64,000 bases of DNA from Schleiferiaceae bacterium (GTDB lineage: Bacteria; Bacteroidota; Bacteroidia; Flavobacteriales; Schleiferiaceae). The notes beneath the pieces were generated by a model. The model saw only the letters and a list, made by a program, of their open reading frames with translations, was not told the origin of the DNA and ran no database searches. Positions within the stretch are counted from its first letter, which is position 1; each line of letters opens with the position of its first letter. The stretch is from positions 1-64,000 of the forward strand of contig JAGYKI010000018.1 in assembly GCA_018401735.1 (NCBI GenBank), in the 5' to 3' direction. The translations under genes and the position numbers were made by a program. Shown piece by piece: positions 26,909 to 35,646 of the stretch.

Positions 26909-29731
26909 TTAAAGGTTAACGCGTAAAGAACCTAGGTAAATTCTTGGAGCAGACTCTGTTCCAAAGCCGAAACCACCACCAGCAAATCCACCTTGAGAGC
27001 TGATACCTGAACCAGTAACATCTGGATCGAAGCTTGAACTTACCCAGTTAAAGGCATTTTGAACGGTGAAGCCTAATCTTAAATTTTTGATTCGACTATC
27101 TAAGAGATTACCAAAATTATACTCCGCGCCAATGGTGCGAACTTTAACATAATTGGCATCTTCTACCCAGTATCCTGCTAAATCGAAGAATGAGGTAATA
27201 CCTCCATCGATAACGGCTTGTGGAAAACGATCTTCATCGTTAACACCACCGAAGTAACGTAACACGTCGTCTACATTTACCCCTTGTCCACCAAATTGAT
27301 AATCACCATTTAAGAATAGAGATAGCTTGTTATTCCAAGTATAATCAATACCGAAAGTACCAAAGGTTGGTGAGAAGGTAGTTCCCAAATAAGCGTTACG
27401 ATTTACCTCGTAGTTACCATTAGCATCTTGCACTACTTGGGCACCACGTAGGTAGCCTAAAGGCTGTCCTGCATTAACAAATGAACCTAGGAAAGTAAAA
27501 CCACCTACGGCAAATTCTGGAGCACCACCAGTACTTACAACTTCGTTTTCATTGTAGTTATAAGAAACTCGACCGTTTAAGCGGTGTTTCTCATTACTAA
27601 TAATACTAGCACTTAAGGCGATTTCGTAACCTTTGTTTGAAATTTCTCCCACGTTGGTTTCTTGCGCTGCTTGTCCAGTTGACGGAGCCTGTGGAGGAGT
27701 AAATAAGGCTCCTTCGGTTATAGTGTTATAATAAGTAAAACTAAGCGTTAAGCGCTTGAACAATCCTAAATCAACACCAAACTCAGTCGTTTTCGCAATT
27801 TCTGACTGAAGATTTGGGTTACCCGGATTAGAAAAAGCAAAACTTTGTAAACCATTATAAGGATTGGCTGCAAAAGTTAAATCATTGGCAAATGGAGTAG
27901 GGAATAAAGAAGCTTCTCCGTAGTTCGCACGGAACTTCATAAGAGTGATGTAATCTTTCGAGATATTATCTCTAAAAAACTTCTCATCAGAAATAACGTA
28001 AGAGGCACCCAATTTTAACAGTGGAATTAAGCCAATCTCCTCACCGAAAGCGGTGTTACCGTCAAAACGTAAACCAAGGTCTAAGAAAATTTTATCTTTC
28101 CAACCTACGTTTTCTGCTACATAAATACCATAAGAAGTTACGGTATTATAGAAATCCTGTACGCTTTGAGCAGCCGAGTTGTTAATCGACTCAGAACCAT
28201 CAGGCACTCCAGTGGCACTAATTGCCGTTTGGTAATCATTTGAACGGAAAACCTGCCCACCTACGGTAGTTAAGAAGTTGAAATCACCCCAATTCTCTTC
28301 GTAGTTTGCATTTAAGTTAGAACTTAATACTAAGAAATTACGCGAGCTTACAGAGATATACCCTTGATCGGTAGTACCTTCCGCCCAAGCACCTTTAGAA
28401 ATCTGTACCGCATTAGTGCCTAATTCTTGCTGCTTAGAATTACGGCTATCTAAACCAATATCGAATGAGATAATAACTTTGTCGTTTACATCATAAGTAA
28501 AGTTATTCGCTACATTAAATCGATTTACTCTTTCGGTAATGTTGGTCAAATCCCCTTCTTCCTGCAGTTGATTGGTTAAATCGGTGATTTCTTGAGCACT
28601 TAAAGAATCAAGATTTCCGTAAGAGCCGCCTTCTAAGTTACCGAAACGTGCGAAACTGGTATTCGCATTATAATCACGAGTAAACTCTGAATTTGAATAA
28701 GCAAGGGAAGCTGAATAGCGCAAGCGATTAGAAACTCTTGCCGCTACCGTAGTACGGAAATTACGACGAACTTGCTCGTTCACTGAATTAAAGCCATCGT
28801 CTTGGTATAAGGAACCTGAGAAGCTGTAATTAAATTCATCTGTTCCACCTGAAAAACCTAAACGGTAATTTTGAACCATTCCTGGCTGGAAGATGATGTC
28901 TGCCGTTTTATCCCAACGCAAAAAGTCGGCAGTACCCACCATTTGTCCTACTTGAGATTCAAAGAAAACAGAAGCCTTTCCCGCTTTTCCTCTTTTAGTA
29001 AAGATTTGTAAAACACCATTAGCCGCATCAGCACCATACAAGGTAGTAGCAGCTCCACCAGGTATATACTCGATACGATCGATATCCTCCATGGGAATAT
29101 CTGCTACAGCAGAAGACTGCGCACCACCAGTATTAAGACCTAGGGCAGCGTTTGAGTTAAGGTTATCTACCCTAATTCCGTCTACCATAATTACCGGAGT
29201 GGTATTGGTATTCGCTGAAACTGGTCCGCGTGACCGAATTATGGATGCAGTACCTGGCTGCCCCGAACTCAACTTAATTTGAGCATTAGGTAATTTTGAC
29301 TGAATGAGTTGGTCCAACTGCATGGCAGGAGAATTTTTTAACTCTTTCGAATCGATAGAGGAAACAGTGGTAGAAATTCTTTTTCTACTTACTCCCACAC
29401 CCTGACCAGTTACAACAACTTCATCTAAGGTTTCTTGAGACTCTTTCATGTAAACATCAACTGTGGCATCTGAGCCCACCCGACGTTCTTGAGTTTCAAA
29501 ACCAAGTGATGAAATTACTAAAACCGCATCTGAGCCTGATACCGAAATTGAAAAAGCTCCAGCGGCATTGGCAGCTGTACCATTTTTGGTACCCTTCTCA
29601 ATCACTGAAGCTCCTGGAATCGGCTCTCCTCCGGGGCCTTTAATGGTCCCTTTTACCGCACGAGATTGGGCAAAACCCAACTGTACGCATAGTGCTAACA
29701 AAAGTGTTAGCACTGCTTTGGTTGTTCGCAT
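26909..29731 (-). CDS. SusC/RagA-family TonB-linked outer-membrane transporter
   Basis: 940 residues. Signal peptide (1-21), then a carboxypeptidase-D-like domain (about 24-95, KGTIKGPGGEPIPGASV), a TonB-box-like stretch ETLDEVVVTGQG, the plug domain (about 110-230, including IIRSRGPVS and YGADAANGVLQIFTKRGK) and a 22-strand barrel ending in a terminal aromatic-rich strand (PRIYLGSLRVNL). Together with the SusD partner it imports a surface-bound nutrient using TonB energy. Length and domain order are normal for the family. Confidence 0.95.
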   Translation of the reverse strand: MRTTKAVLTLLLALCVQLGFAQSRAVKGTIKGPGGEPIPGASVIEKGTKNGTAANAAGAFSISVSGSDAVLVISSLGFETQERRVGSDATVDVYMKESQETLDEVVVTGQGVGVSRKRISTTVSSIDSKELKNSPAMQLDQLIQSKLPNAQIKLSSGQPGTASIIRSRGPVSANTNTTPVIMVDGIRVDNLNSNAALGLNTGGAQSSAVADIPMEDIDRIEYIPGGAATTLYGADAANGVLQIFTKRGKAGKASVFFESQVGQMVGTADFLRWDKTADIIFQPGMVQNYRLGFSGGTDEFNYSFSGSLYQDDGFNSVNEQVRRNFRTTVAARVSNRLRYSASLAYSNSEFTRDYNANTSFARFGNLEGGSYGNLDSLSAQEITDLTNQLQEEGDLTNITERVNRFNVANNFTYDVNDKVIISFDIGLDSRNSKQQELGTNAVQISKGAWAEGTTDQGYISVSSRNFLVLSSNLNANYEENWGDFNFLTTVGGQVFRSNDYQTAISATGVPDGSESINNSAAQSVQDFYNTVTSYGIYVAENVGWKDKIFLDLGLRFDGNTAFGEEIGLIPLLKLGASYVISDEKFFRDNISKDYITLMKFRANYGEASLFPTPFANDLTFAANPYNGLQSFAFSNPGNPNLQSEIAKTTEFGVDLGLFKRLTLSFTYYNTITEGALFTPPQAPSTGQAAQETNVGEISNKGYEIALSASIISNEKHRLNGRVSYNYNENEVVSTGGAPEFAVGGFTFLGSFVNAGQPLGYLRGAQVVQDANGNYEVNRNAYLGTTFSPTFGTFGIDYTWNNKLSLFLNGDYQFGGQGVNVDDVLRYFGGVNDEDRFPQAVIDGGITSFFDLAGYWVEDANYVKVRTIGAEYNFGNLLDSRIKNLRLGFTVQNAFNWVSSSFDPDVTGSGISSQGGFAGGGFGFGTESAPRIYLGSLRVNL

Positions 29732-29758
29732 AGCTTTTATTTATTGGTTATCCAGTAT

Positions 29759-29788
29759 CAAAAATGTTAAAAATTTATTAATAAACAA
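29759..29788 (-). promoter_or_regulatory. Candidate promoter of susC with adjacent palindromes
   Basis: On the minus strand a TTG (complement 29786-29788) is followed after 19 bases by CATTTTTG (complement 29759-29766), one mismatch from TAnnTTTG. The -33 region lies in the inverted repeat AACAAG-A-CTTGTT (29784-29796), which overlaps the perfect palindrome GTTAATTAAC (29794-29803). A regulator site is possible. Confidence 0.45.
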
Positions 29789-29892
29789 GACTTGTTAATT
29801 AACATTTTGGTAACAACCAGCAGAATATAGCCCACAAAGAACCTTGTACCCCCTGATTTATTGATACTTAGGCCACTAAAACAAAATTGGGT

Positions 29893-31314
29893 TTATTTTT
29901 TGCGATACTGGTCGAAGTACACAATTAAAGCAGTAAATCCCCAAACAGGCAGGGACGCTTTATCCATATCTAAGAAATTATTGAGAAAACCATGGGTCCA
30001 ATAGGTTATAATTCCCATTAACGATGCTAAAACTAAAACCCTCTCGTTAGGGTCATTAAGTTTGTGATAGGTTTTAATTCCCGTTAGGACGGTATAAAAC
30101 ACCAGCAACAAAACTAGTACTAAACCTAAAACACCCTGCTCGGCCAAAGGACCAATATATTCGCTGTGGGCATTTCCCATATCCCCGGCGTTGGTACTAA
30201 TTATCGTTTTTTCAGAAGGCTTCTGAAAAGGAGCATAGACAAACATGTAGGTGCCTGGGCCGTAGCCAAATATCGGTCGCTGCTCAAACATACGGAAGGC
30301 CGACTTCCAACGATTAATCCGCTCCATATTGGAAGCATCAGTTGAAATGTTACTAATGGACTCCACGTGTTCGGTTAAATTATCACTACTAGTGGTATCA
30401 TTCTTTTCAAACTTTTTTTGAATATCGCCCCTAAAGTAAAAGAGCACCCCAAAGAAGGCAATGATCATTAAATAGAAGATCTCGCGGCGTAAGCGCATCC
30501 AAATCATTAAACCGGCTAAACCTGCTGCCACTAAGCTAACCCAGGCAGCGCGGGTGTAAGATAGAATCACCCCCAAAAACAAAATGGTTAAAAGGGTGCC
30601 AGCCAAAAACTTCTTGTTCAAATTCCATTTAATGAAAAAAGTAAAGGCAATCGCAATAGGAATATACATCGCCAACACGGCTCCGTAGGAAGTGTGTTCT
30701 TTAAAAAAGGGAAACATTACCCATACGGAAGCATCTTTGGTGAAACCCCACTGGGCGTGCACCACAATAGTATAAATAACCACTGCAGACAGCGGAATTA
30801 AATACAACCAGAAAAATAAATACACTCTTTTCGGGTCTTTAAACAACTGCGACATGAAATAAAAGAAGACCGTTATAAACCATAGGCGCGCCAGAAAATT
30901 CTTGAAAGACACTAAAGGCATCTCACTAGTAACCGTGGTTACTAGCATCCAAAAAAGACTGGCAATAAGCACTAAGGAAATTGGGTGCTTAACGATCTTC
31001 AAATCGAAATTCCCCTTATAAATAAGCTTTGCAAAAAAGAGGAGCATTATGCCAAAAAGCAAAGGTTCAGTGGGTAAGGTAAAGCCCACATGTAGATCGG
31101 GATGGAGATAGAAAATACTTAAAGGCGTACTAAATATTATAAAGTACAAAACCTTATCTAAAGCTAAAAAGACTAACGCCAAGATTAAAAAGGCAAAAGG
31201 TAAAAGCAGCATCCAGTACACCTCACTAATAATAATGAGCACATTAAGCAAAGCCATAAATAGCCCCGCTCCCATTACCCATCGATTTGCTTTATTAGCC
31301 AGGAAGTTATTCAA
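29893..31314 (-). CDS. O-antigen ligase/polymerase-like membrane protein (Wzy/WaaL type)
   Basis: 473 residues with about 11-12 membrane helices. The large periplasmic loop carries RPIFGYGPGTYMFVYAPFQ and NAHSEYIGPLAEQGVLGLV, the conserved Wzy_C/O-antigen ligase blocks. Such proteins either polymerise O-units or ligate finished glycans to a carrier; sequence does not separate the two. It follows the Wzz-like gene by 12 bases, which favours a role in long-chain surface polysaccharide. Confidence 0.85.
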   Translation of the reverse strand: MNNFLANKANRWVMGAGLFMALLNVLIIISEVYWMLLLPFAFLILALVFLALDKVLYFIIFSTPLSIFYLHPDLHVGFTLPTEPLLFGIMLLFFAKLIYKGNFDLKIVKHPISLVLIASLFWMLVTTVTSEMPLVSFKNFLARLWFITVFFYFMSQLFKDPKRVYLFFWLYLIPLSAVVIYTIVVHAQWGFTKDASVWVMFPFFKEHTSYGAVLAMYIPIAIAFTFFIKWNLNKKFLAGTLLTILFLGVILSYTRAAWVSLVAAGLAGLMIWMRLRREIFYLMIIAFFGVLFYFRGDIQKKFEKNDTTSSDNLTEHVESISNISTDASNMERINRWKSAFRMFEQRPIFGYGPGTYMFVYAPFQKPSEKTIISTNAGDMGNAHSEYIGPLAEQGVLGLVLVLLLVFYTVLTGIKTYHKLNDPNERVLVLASLMGIITYWTHGFLNNFLDMDKASLPVWGFTALIVYFDQYRKK

Positions 31315-31326
31315 TGAAAGAGCTTT

Positions 31327-32358
31327 TTACTTGCGCGATTTACTAATCGTATCCCAAATTAAAATAGAAACCAAAGTAAAGGTAAAAGCGCCCAACATTG
31401 AAAGAGCTACAATTAACCAACGCACTGGATATTTCTTCTTCTCAGCAGCGTAAGCATTGTTTACTTTAAAGGTGGCGGGTAAGCTTTCTTCCACATCTAC
31501 TTTTGCTTGATCGTAAGCAGTTTTCAACTTCACTACCTCCTCTTTTAAATAGGTAAGTTGATCTCTTAATGAAACATAGGTACCCCCGTACTTGGCGAGC
31601 GTATCTAATTTCGCTTCTATGGCGCGAGCCGCCGGATCATTAACCCCTTTTTCAATTTGCGCAGTGGCTAACTGTTCACTTAAAACAGCCGATTGGGTTT
31701 CGTAATCGTGCACGCCTTTGTAGCGTAACTCGGTAAGTGAATCTTCCAAACCTTTTAGGTTGCTCTTGAGCGATTTATATTCACGATCAATAATTGCTAG
31801 ACCTTGTAAAGCGCGCTCTTGCTGGATGCGGTTTTTAACCTTATCAAGCTGAACTACAATGTCATTCGCAATTAAGGCTGCCGTATCTGCACTCGCATCT
31901 AACACACTTATTTCCACACTCATAAACTCAGTGCGACGAAAGGAAATATTAGAACTATAGGTTTCATACAACTCCGTTTTAGCATATTTCCCTTTAGGGT
32001 CCACATGGTAATGCTCCAATAAATTGTATTTCTGAATAATGCTATCGCGAATTTCGTCGGTATTTAAAATTTGGAGCAGCTGCTCTGCTTCCTCTTCTTT
32101 ACCGAACTCTAAAATATCCTGTCCGCGCGAAGCGAATTTCTGCGGAAGCAGGGCTTTCGATAAGCTATTGGTGGTAGAAGGAAAAACCGTTACGGTAGAT
32201 TCGAACTGCGGTTCTACAAAAGATGGACTGCTAAAAACAGCAGCCAATACGGCCGCAACAATTGTTACGATTAGTAGAGGCTTACGCCAGTTGAATAAGT
32301 AAACAATAAGATTAGTAGAATCAAAAACCTGATCGGTGTTCTGAGTATTTTCCTGCAT
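31327..32358 (-). CDS. Wzz-type chain-length determinant protein
   Basis: 343 residues. Two membrane helices, near 28-48 and 315-337, enclose a long periplasmic coiled-coil domain, the polysaccharide co-polymerase layout. The N-terminal part has a Wzz-like beta/alpha region with ESTVTVFPST. There is no C-terminal kinase domain, so it is of the Wzz rather than the Wzc type. It would set polymer length for the neighbouring ligase/polymerase-like protein. Confidence 0.82.
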   Translation of the reverse strand: MQENTQNTDQVFDSTNLIVYLFNWRKPLLIVTIVAAVLAAVFSSPSFVEPQFESTVTVFPSTTNSLSKALLPQKFASRGQDILEFGKEEEAEQLLQILNTDEIRDSIIQKYNLLEHYHVDPKGKYAKTELYETYSSNISFRRTEFMSVEISVLDASADTAALIANDIVVQLDKVKNRIQQERALQGLAIIDREYKSLKSNLKGLEDSLTELRYKGVHDYETQSAVLSEQLATAQIEKGVNDPAARAIEAKLDTLAKYGGTYVSLRDQLTYLKEEVVKLKTAYDQAKVDVEESLPATFKVNNAYAAEKKKYPVRWLIVALSMLGAFTFTLVSILIWDTISKSRK

Positions 32359-32377
32359 TTTCTGCTATTTAAGGCGG

Positions 32378-32385
32378 CAAAAATA
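32378..32385 (-). promoter_or_regulatory. -7 box upstream of the wzz-like gene
   Basis: Minus-strand TATTTTTG, exact TAnnTTTG match, 19 bases before the start at 32358. It lies between wzx and wzz, so the two may be transcribed separately. Confidence 0.5.
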
Positions 32386-32407
32386 ACAATAAATGCTTGG
32401 CCTTAAC

Positions 32408-33847
32408 CTACTTCTGATTAGGCTTTATTAGCAGAAAGGCATCTTTTAAAGGCAAGAGCCCTGAAGGAAGAGCAAGAACCGCAATAAAGCCTCCTATTAA
32501 TAGACCAAGTTGCCACCAAATTAAGGGTAGATAGATACTCATTAAAACGCTTCCGCCAATAGCAAAAGAAGAATAAAGCGTTATTCGCAACCAAAACTGA
32601 AAACCATATTTAAGCTCTAAATTTCTAAAGCATAAATACATCTGCACTAGCGCGGCAATAGACTGGGTAAGCACCGTCGCCACTGCGGCCCCAAGGGCCC
32701 CGTAGAAGGGAATTAAAATTAAATTGAGGATCACATTTAACAAAAAACCCATAAAAGCGACCTTATTTAAAAGTTTCAAATCGCCTTTTGCCGTAAGCAA
32801 GGTGCCAAAAACGAAGGTGGTACCAAAGGCCAGAGAACTAAAAAGTAGAGCCTGCAAAACCGGAGCACTACTAGCGCTATGATTATCATAGAGCAAAGCC
32901 ATTAGTTCAGGGGCGGCGAAATAAGTGGCGACAGAAATAGCCAAACCCATCACAAACAATAAGCTAAAAGCCAGCTTACTTAAGGCGGCAACTGATTCTT
33001 TGCGAGCTAACATCCCCGAGAACATGGGCAATAGCAATACTGAAAATAAATATGCTGGTTGATTAATGGCATCTAATAAACGAAAAGCCTGAGAATAAAT
33101 TCCGTTTTCTAAATCGCCTACTAACTGCTGTAACATAACCGAATCTACCCGAGTGTAAAGGGCCATTAAAAAAATAAGCAGCGCGTAAGGATAACTACTT
33201 TTTAGGCGTTCTACAAATCCTTTTAGCTGCAGTTTGGGCATTATTCCTTTCACTCGTGGGTAGATGAGCAAGAAAGCGAGCAGAGCGGCGAGCCCAAAAC
33301 TTAGGGCCTGCAATTTGGCAAACAGCTGAATGGTCATTTCCAAAGCATCACTAAAGTAGAGGACATAACCCGCCAGAGCAATCATCAATATTTTATCAAC
33401 CACGCTCATCAGGCTGTCGTATTTAAAAAGCTGTAAACCCGCTAAATGGGCCCTGAAAAATAGAATTAAGGAAGAAAAAGCTTGACCCAAAGCGAGGTAA
33501 AGTAAAACCGTCCACTCTGTGCCTAAATAACCTAAAAAGTTACCCAGCACGAGCGCGGCCAAAAGGTAAACTAAGGCCAAAACCAATTTCAATAGTATCA
33601 GATCCGAAAAATGAGAAGCCACTTCCTCGGGTTTGCGAGAGATGCTACGATTGCTGTAATGTGCTAAGCCTAAGTCTAACACAATATTTATGATCATGCT
33701 GAAACTTAAAACGGCGGCGTAATAACCATAGGCCTCTCCCCCAACCCTATTCTGTACTTCTAGGTCGATTCCAAAAATCCACAGGGGCTTTACTAAAACA
33801 TTTACTAGGAGCAGTAAAAATAAACTGCCAACAAATTTCTTTTGCAT
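32408..33847 (-). CDS. Wzx-type oligosaccharide flippase (MATE/MOP superfamily)
   Basis: 479 residues with about 12-14 membrane helices. The N-terminal block has the pattern of polysaccharide-transport proteins: WIFGIDLEVQNRVGGEAYGYYAA followed by LDLGLAHYSNRSISR. It would flip lipid-linked sugar units to the periplasmic face for the polymerase and ligase encoded downstream. It is divergent from the GT4 gene with 49 bases between starts. A weak -7 candidate (TACCTTCG, one mismatch) is 13 bases before its ATG. Confidence 0.85.
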   Translation of the reverse strand: MQKKFVGSLFLLLLVNVLVKPLWIFGIDLEVQNRVGGEAYGYYAAVLSFSMIINIVLDLGLAHYSNRSISRKPEEVASHFSDLILLKLVLALVYLLAALVLGNFLGYLGTEWTVLLYLALGQAFSSLILFFRAHLAGLQLFKYDSLMSVVDKILMIALAGYVLYFSDALEMTIQLFAKLQALSFGLAALLAFLLIYPRVKGIMPKLQLKGFVERLKSSYPYALLIFLMALYTRVDSVMLQQLVGDLENGIYSQAFRLLDAINQPAYLFSVLLLPMFSGMLARKESVAALSKLAFSLLFVMGLAISVATYFAAPELMALLYDNHSASSAPVLQALLFSSLAFGTTFVFGTLLTAKGDLKLLNKVAFMGFLLNVILNLILIPFYGALGAAVATVLTQSIAALVQMYLCFRNLELKYGFQFWLRITLYSSFAIGGSVLMSIYLPLIWWQLGLLIGGFIAVLALPSGLLPLKDAFLLIKPNQK

Positions 33848-33884
33848 ATTATTCGCGCTGCGAAGGTAATCATTATGACAGGCT

Positions 33885-33892
33885 TATCTTTG
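33885..33892 (+). promoter_or_regulatory. -7 box 4 bases before the GT4 gene
   Basis: TATCTTTG, exact TAnnTTTG match; the GTG start is at 33897. Predicts an essentially leaderless message. Confidence 0.55.
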
Positions 33893-33896
33893 CGCT

Positions 33897-35021
33897 GTGA
33901 AAATTGCTGTAAATACCCGTTTGCTTATCAAAGACAAACTCGACGGCATCGGCTATTTTAGCTACGAGGTGCTTTCGCGTTTGGTGCAAAATCACCCTGA
34001 GGTGGAATGGCTCTTTATTTTCGATCGGAGCTATCCTAAGGAATTCCTTTTCGGACCGAATGTTAGCGCTGTACAAATCGGTCCTCCTTCGCGGCACGCG
34101 GTTTTATGGTGGATCTGGTTTCAACTCAGCATACCCTTTATCTTGTGGAAACACAAAGTTGACCTTTTTCTATCCCCCGATGGTTATATTCCTACTTGGG
34201 GTAAAACTCGTGCTCTGCCAGTAATTCACGATATTAACTTCGAACATCAAAACCATAATCTCGATCCCGTATCGGGCGCTTATATGCGCTATTTTTTTCC
34301 GCGTTTTGCTCACCGCGGCAAAAGAGTAGCTACCGTATCCGAGTTTTCTAAAAAAGATATTTCCGCTTCTTATGCTATCGACGCGGCTAAAATTGATGTG
34401 GTTTATAATGGCGTAAGCGATAAGTTTAAAGCTATAGATTTACCAAGCATTGAGGCTCAAAAAGAGCGCTGGGCTAATGGTACCAATTACCTAGTTTTTG
34501 TAGGCTCCCTTAATCCCCGCAAAAACATAACCGGCATGCTAGAAGCCTATCAAATGTATCGCCGACAAGGAGGTCAGGCCAAATTCATACTGGCCGGTGC
34601 CAATATGTTGGGAGCGAAAGAAATCGAAAAGCGGCATAGCCAAAACCCTTTCCGTGAGGATATTATTTTTGCGGGCCGCTTGGCCGAAGAAGATCTTATT
34701 CCCCTTATTGGCGCGGCACAAGCCCTATGTTTCGTCTCTCATTTTGAAGGTTTTGGTATCCCCATTTTAGAAGCATTTAAAAGCGATTGCCCGGTAATCA
34801 CCGCAAATAATTCCGCCATGCCCGAAGTAGCAGGCGAGGCCGCTTGGCTTTGCGATTCTAACAATAGTGCAGAAATTGCTCAAGCGATGTTGGAAAGCGA
34901 AAAGGAAGAAATTCGCCAAGACTATATTAAAAAAGGGCGCGTTCAAGTGCAGAAATTCAGTTGGGAGCAATCGGCTATGATGATGTGGAGTAGTATTGAA
35001 AAGTGTTTTGTAAATGACTAA
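33897..35021 (+). CDS. Glycosyltransferase family 4 (GT-B fold)
   Basis: 374 residues from a GTG start. The N-terminal half has INTRLL...[10 protein letters not shown]. The C-terminal half has the nucleotide-sugar site [11 protein letters not shown] and the EX7E motif [13 protein letters not shown] near 283-293. It transfers a sugar to a growing glycan at the cytoplasmic face of the membrane; donor and acceptor are unknown. Its place opposite a Wzx gene suggests surface polysaccharide. The rnhB frame overlaps its end by 8 bases. Confidence 0.9.
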   Translation: MKIAVNTRLLIKDKLDGIGYFSYEVLSRLVQNHPEVEWLFIFDRSYPKEFLFGPNVSAVQIGPPSRHAVLWWIWFQLSIPFILWKHKVDLFLSPDGYIPTWGKTRALPVIHDINFEHQNHNLDPVSGAYMRYFFPRFAHRGKRVATVSEFSKKDISASYAIDAAKIDVVYNGVSDKFKAIDLPSIEAQKERWANGTNYLVFVGSLNPRKNITGMLEAYQMYRRQGGQAKFILAGANMLGAKEIEKRHSQNPFREDIIFAGRLAEEDLIPLIGAAQALCFVSHFEGFGIPILEAFKSDCPVITANNSAMPEVAGEAAWLCDSNNSAEIAQAMLESEKEEIRQDYIKKGRVQVQKFSWEQSAMMMWSSIEKCFVND

Positions 35022-35601
35022 ACTGAAAGGCCTCCTCAAAGCAGGACGATTGGAAGCCGGTTGCGATGAAGCGGGTCGAGGCTGTTTGGCAGGACCAGTA
35101 TTTGCCGCTGCCGTAATTTTACCTGCCAATTTTCGCTCGCCCCTGCTTAACGATTCGAAGCAAATCACCGAAAGTAATCGCTTAGCCTTGCGCTTGCTTA
35201 TTGAAAAAAAAGCCATCGCCTGGGCTGTGGGCGTGGTTACTCACGAAGAAATTGATGCCATTAATATTCTGCAAGCTTCCTTTTTAGCCATGCATCGTGC
35301 GGTAGATCAGTTGCCTACCAAACCAGAGATTTTACTAATTGACGGCAATCGCTTTAAAGCCTACAAAGACATTCCGCACCAATGCGAAATTAAAGGAGAC
35401 GGTCGCATTAAAAGTATTGCCGCTGCGTCCATTCTCGCAAAAACTTACCGCGATGAATACATGGAAAAGCTGGCACAGGAATATCCGCATTATCACTGGC
35501 AACAAAACAAAGGCTATCCTACAAAATCACACCGCTCCGCCATCAAAGAACATGGAATCAGCCCTTACCATCGTAAAACTTTCCGACTTCTTCCTGGCTA
35601 A
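35014..35601 (+). CDS. rnhB: Ribonuclease HII
   Basis: 195 residues. The catalytic DEAGRG motif is at 18-23 ([13 protein letters not shown]); further acidic active-site residues lie in LIDGNRF near 110 and KTYRDEYM. It removes RNA primers and misincorporated ribonucleotides from DNA. The C-terminal block [17 protein letters not shown] and ISPYHRKTF is typical. The start overlaps the glycosyltransferase end by 8 bases, indicating coupling by position rather than function. Confidence 0.95.
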   Translation: MTKLKGLLKAGRLEAGCDEAGRGCLAGPVFAAAVILPANFRSPLLNDSKQITESNRLALRLLIEKKAIAWAVGVVTHEEIDAINILQASFLAMHRAVDQLPTKPEILLIDGNRFKAYKDIPHQCEIKGDGRIKSIAAASILAKTYRDEYMEKLAQEYPHYHWQQNKGYPTKSHRSAIKEHGISPYHRKTFRLLPG

Positions 35602-35632
35602 GGTAAATCGTCTAATTCTTAATACTTTTGCG

Positions 35633-35640
35633 CAAATTCT
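35633..35640 (+). promoter_or_regulatory. -7 box 6 bases before the large lipoprotein gene
   Basis: TACTTTTG, exact TAnnTTTG match; ATG at 35647. Another near-leaderless arrangement. Confidence 0.5.
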
Positions 35641-35646
35641 CTTTAC

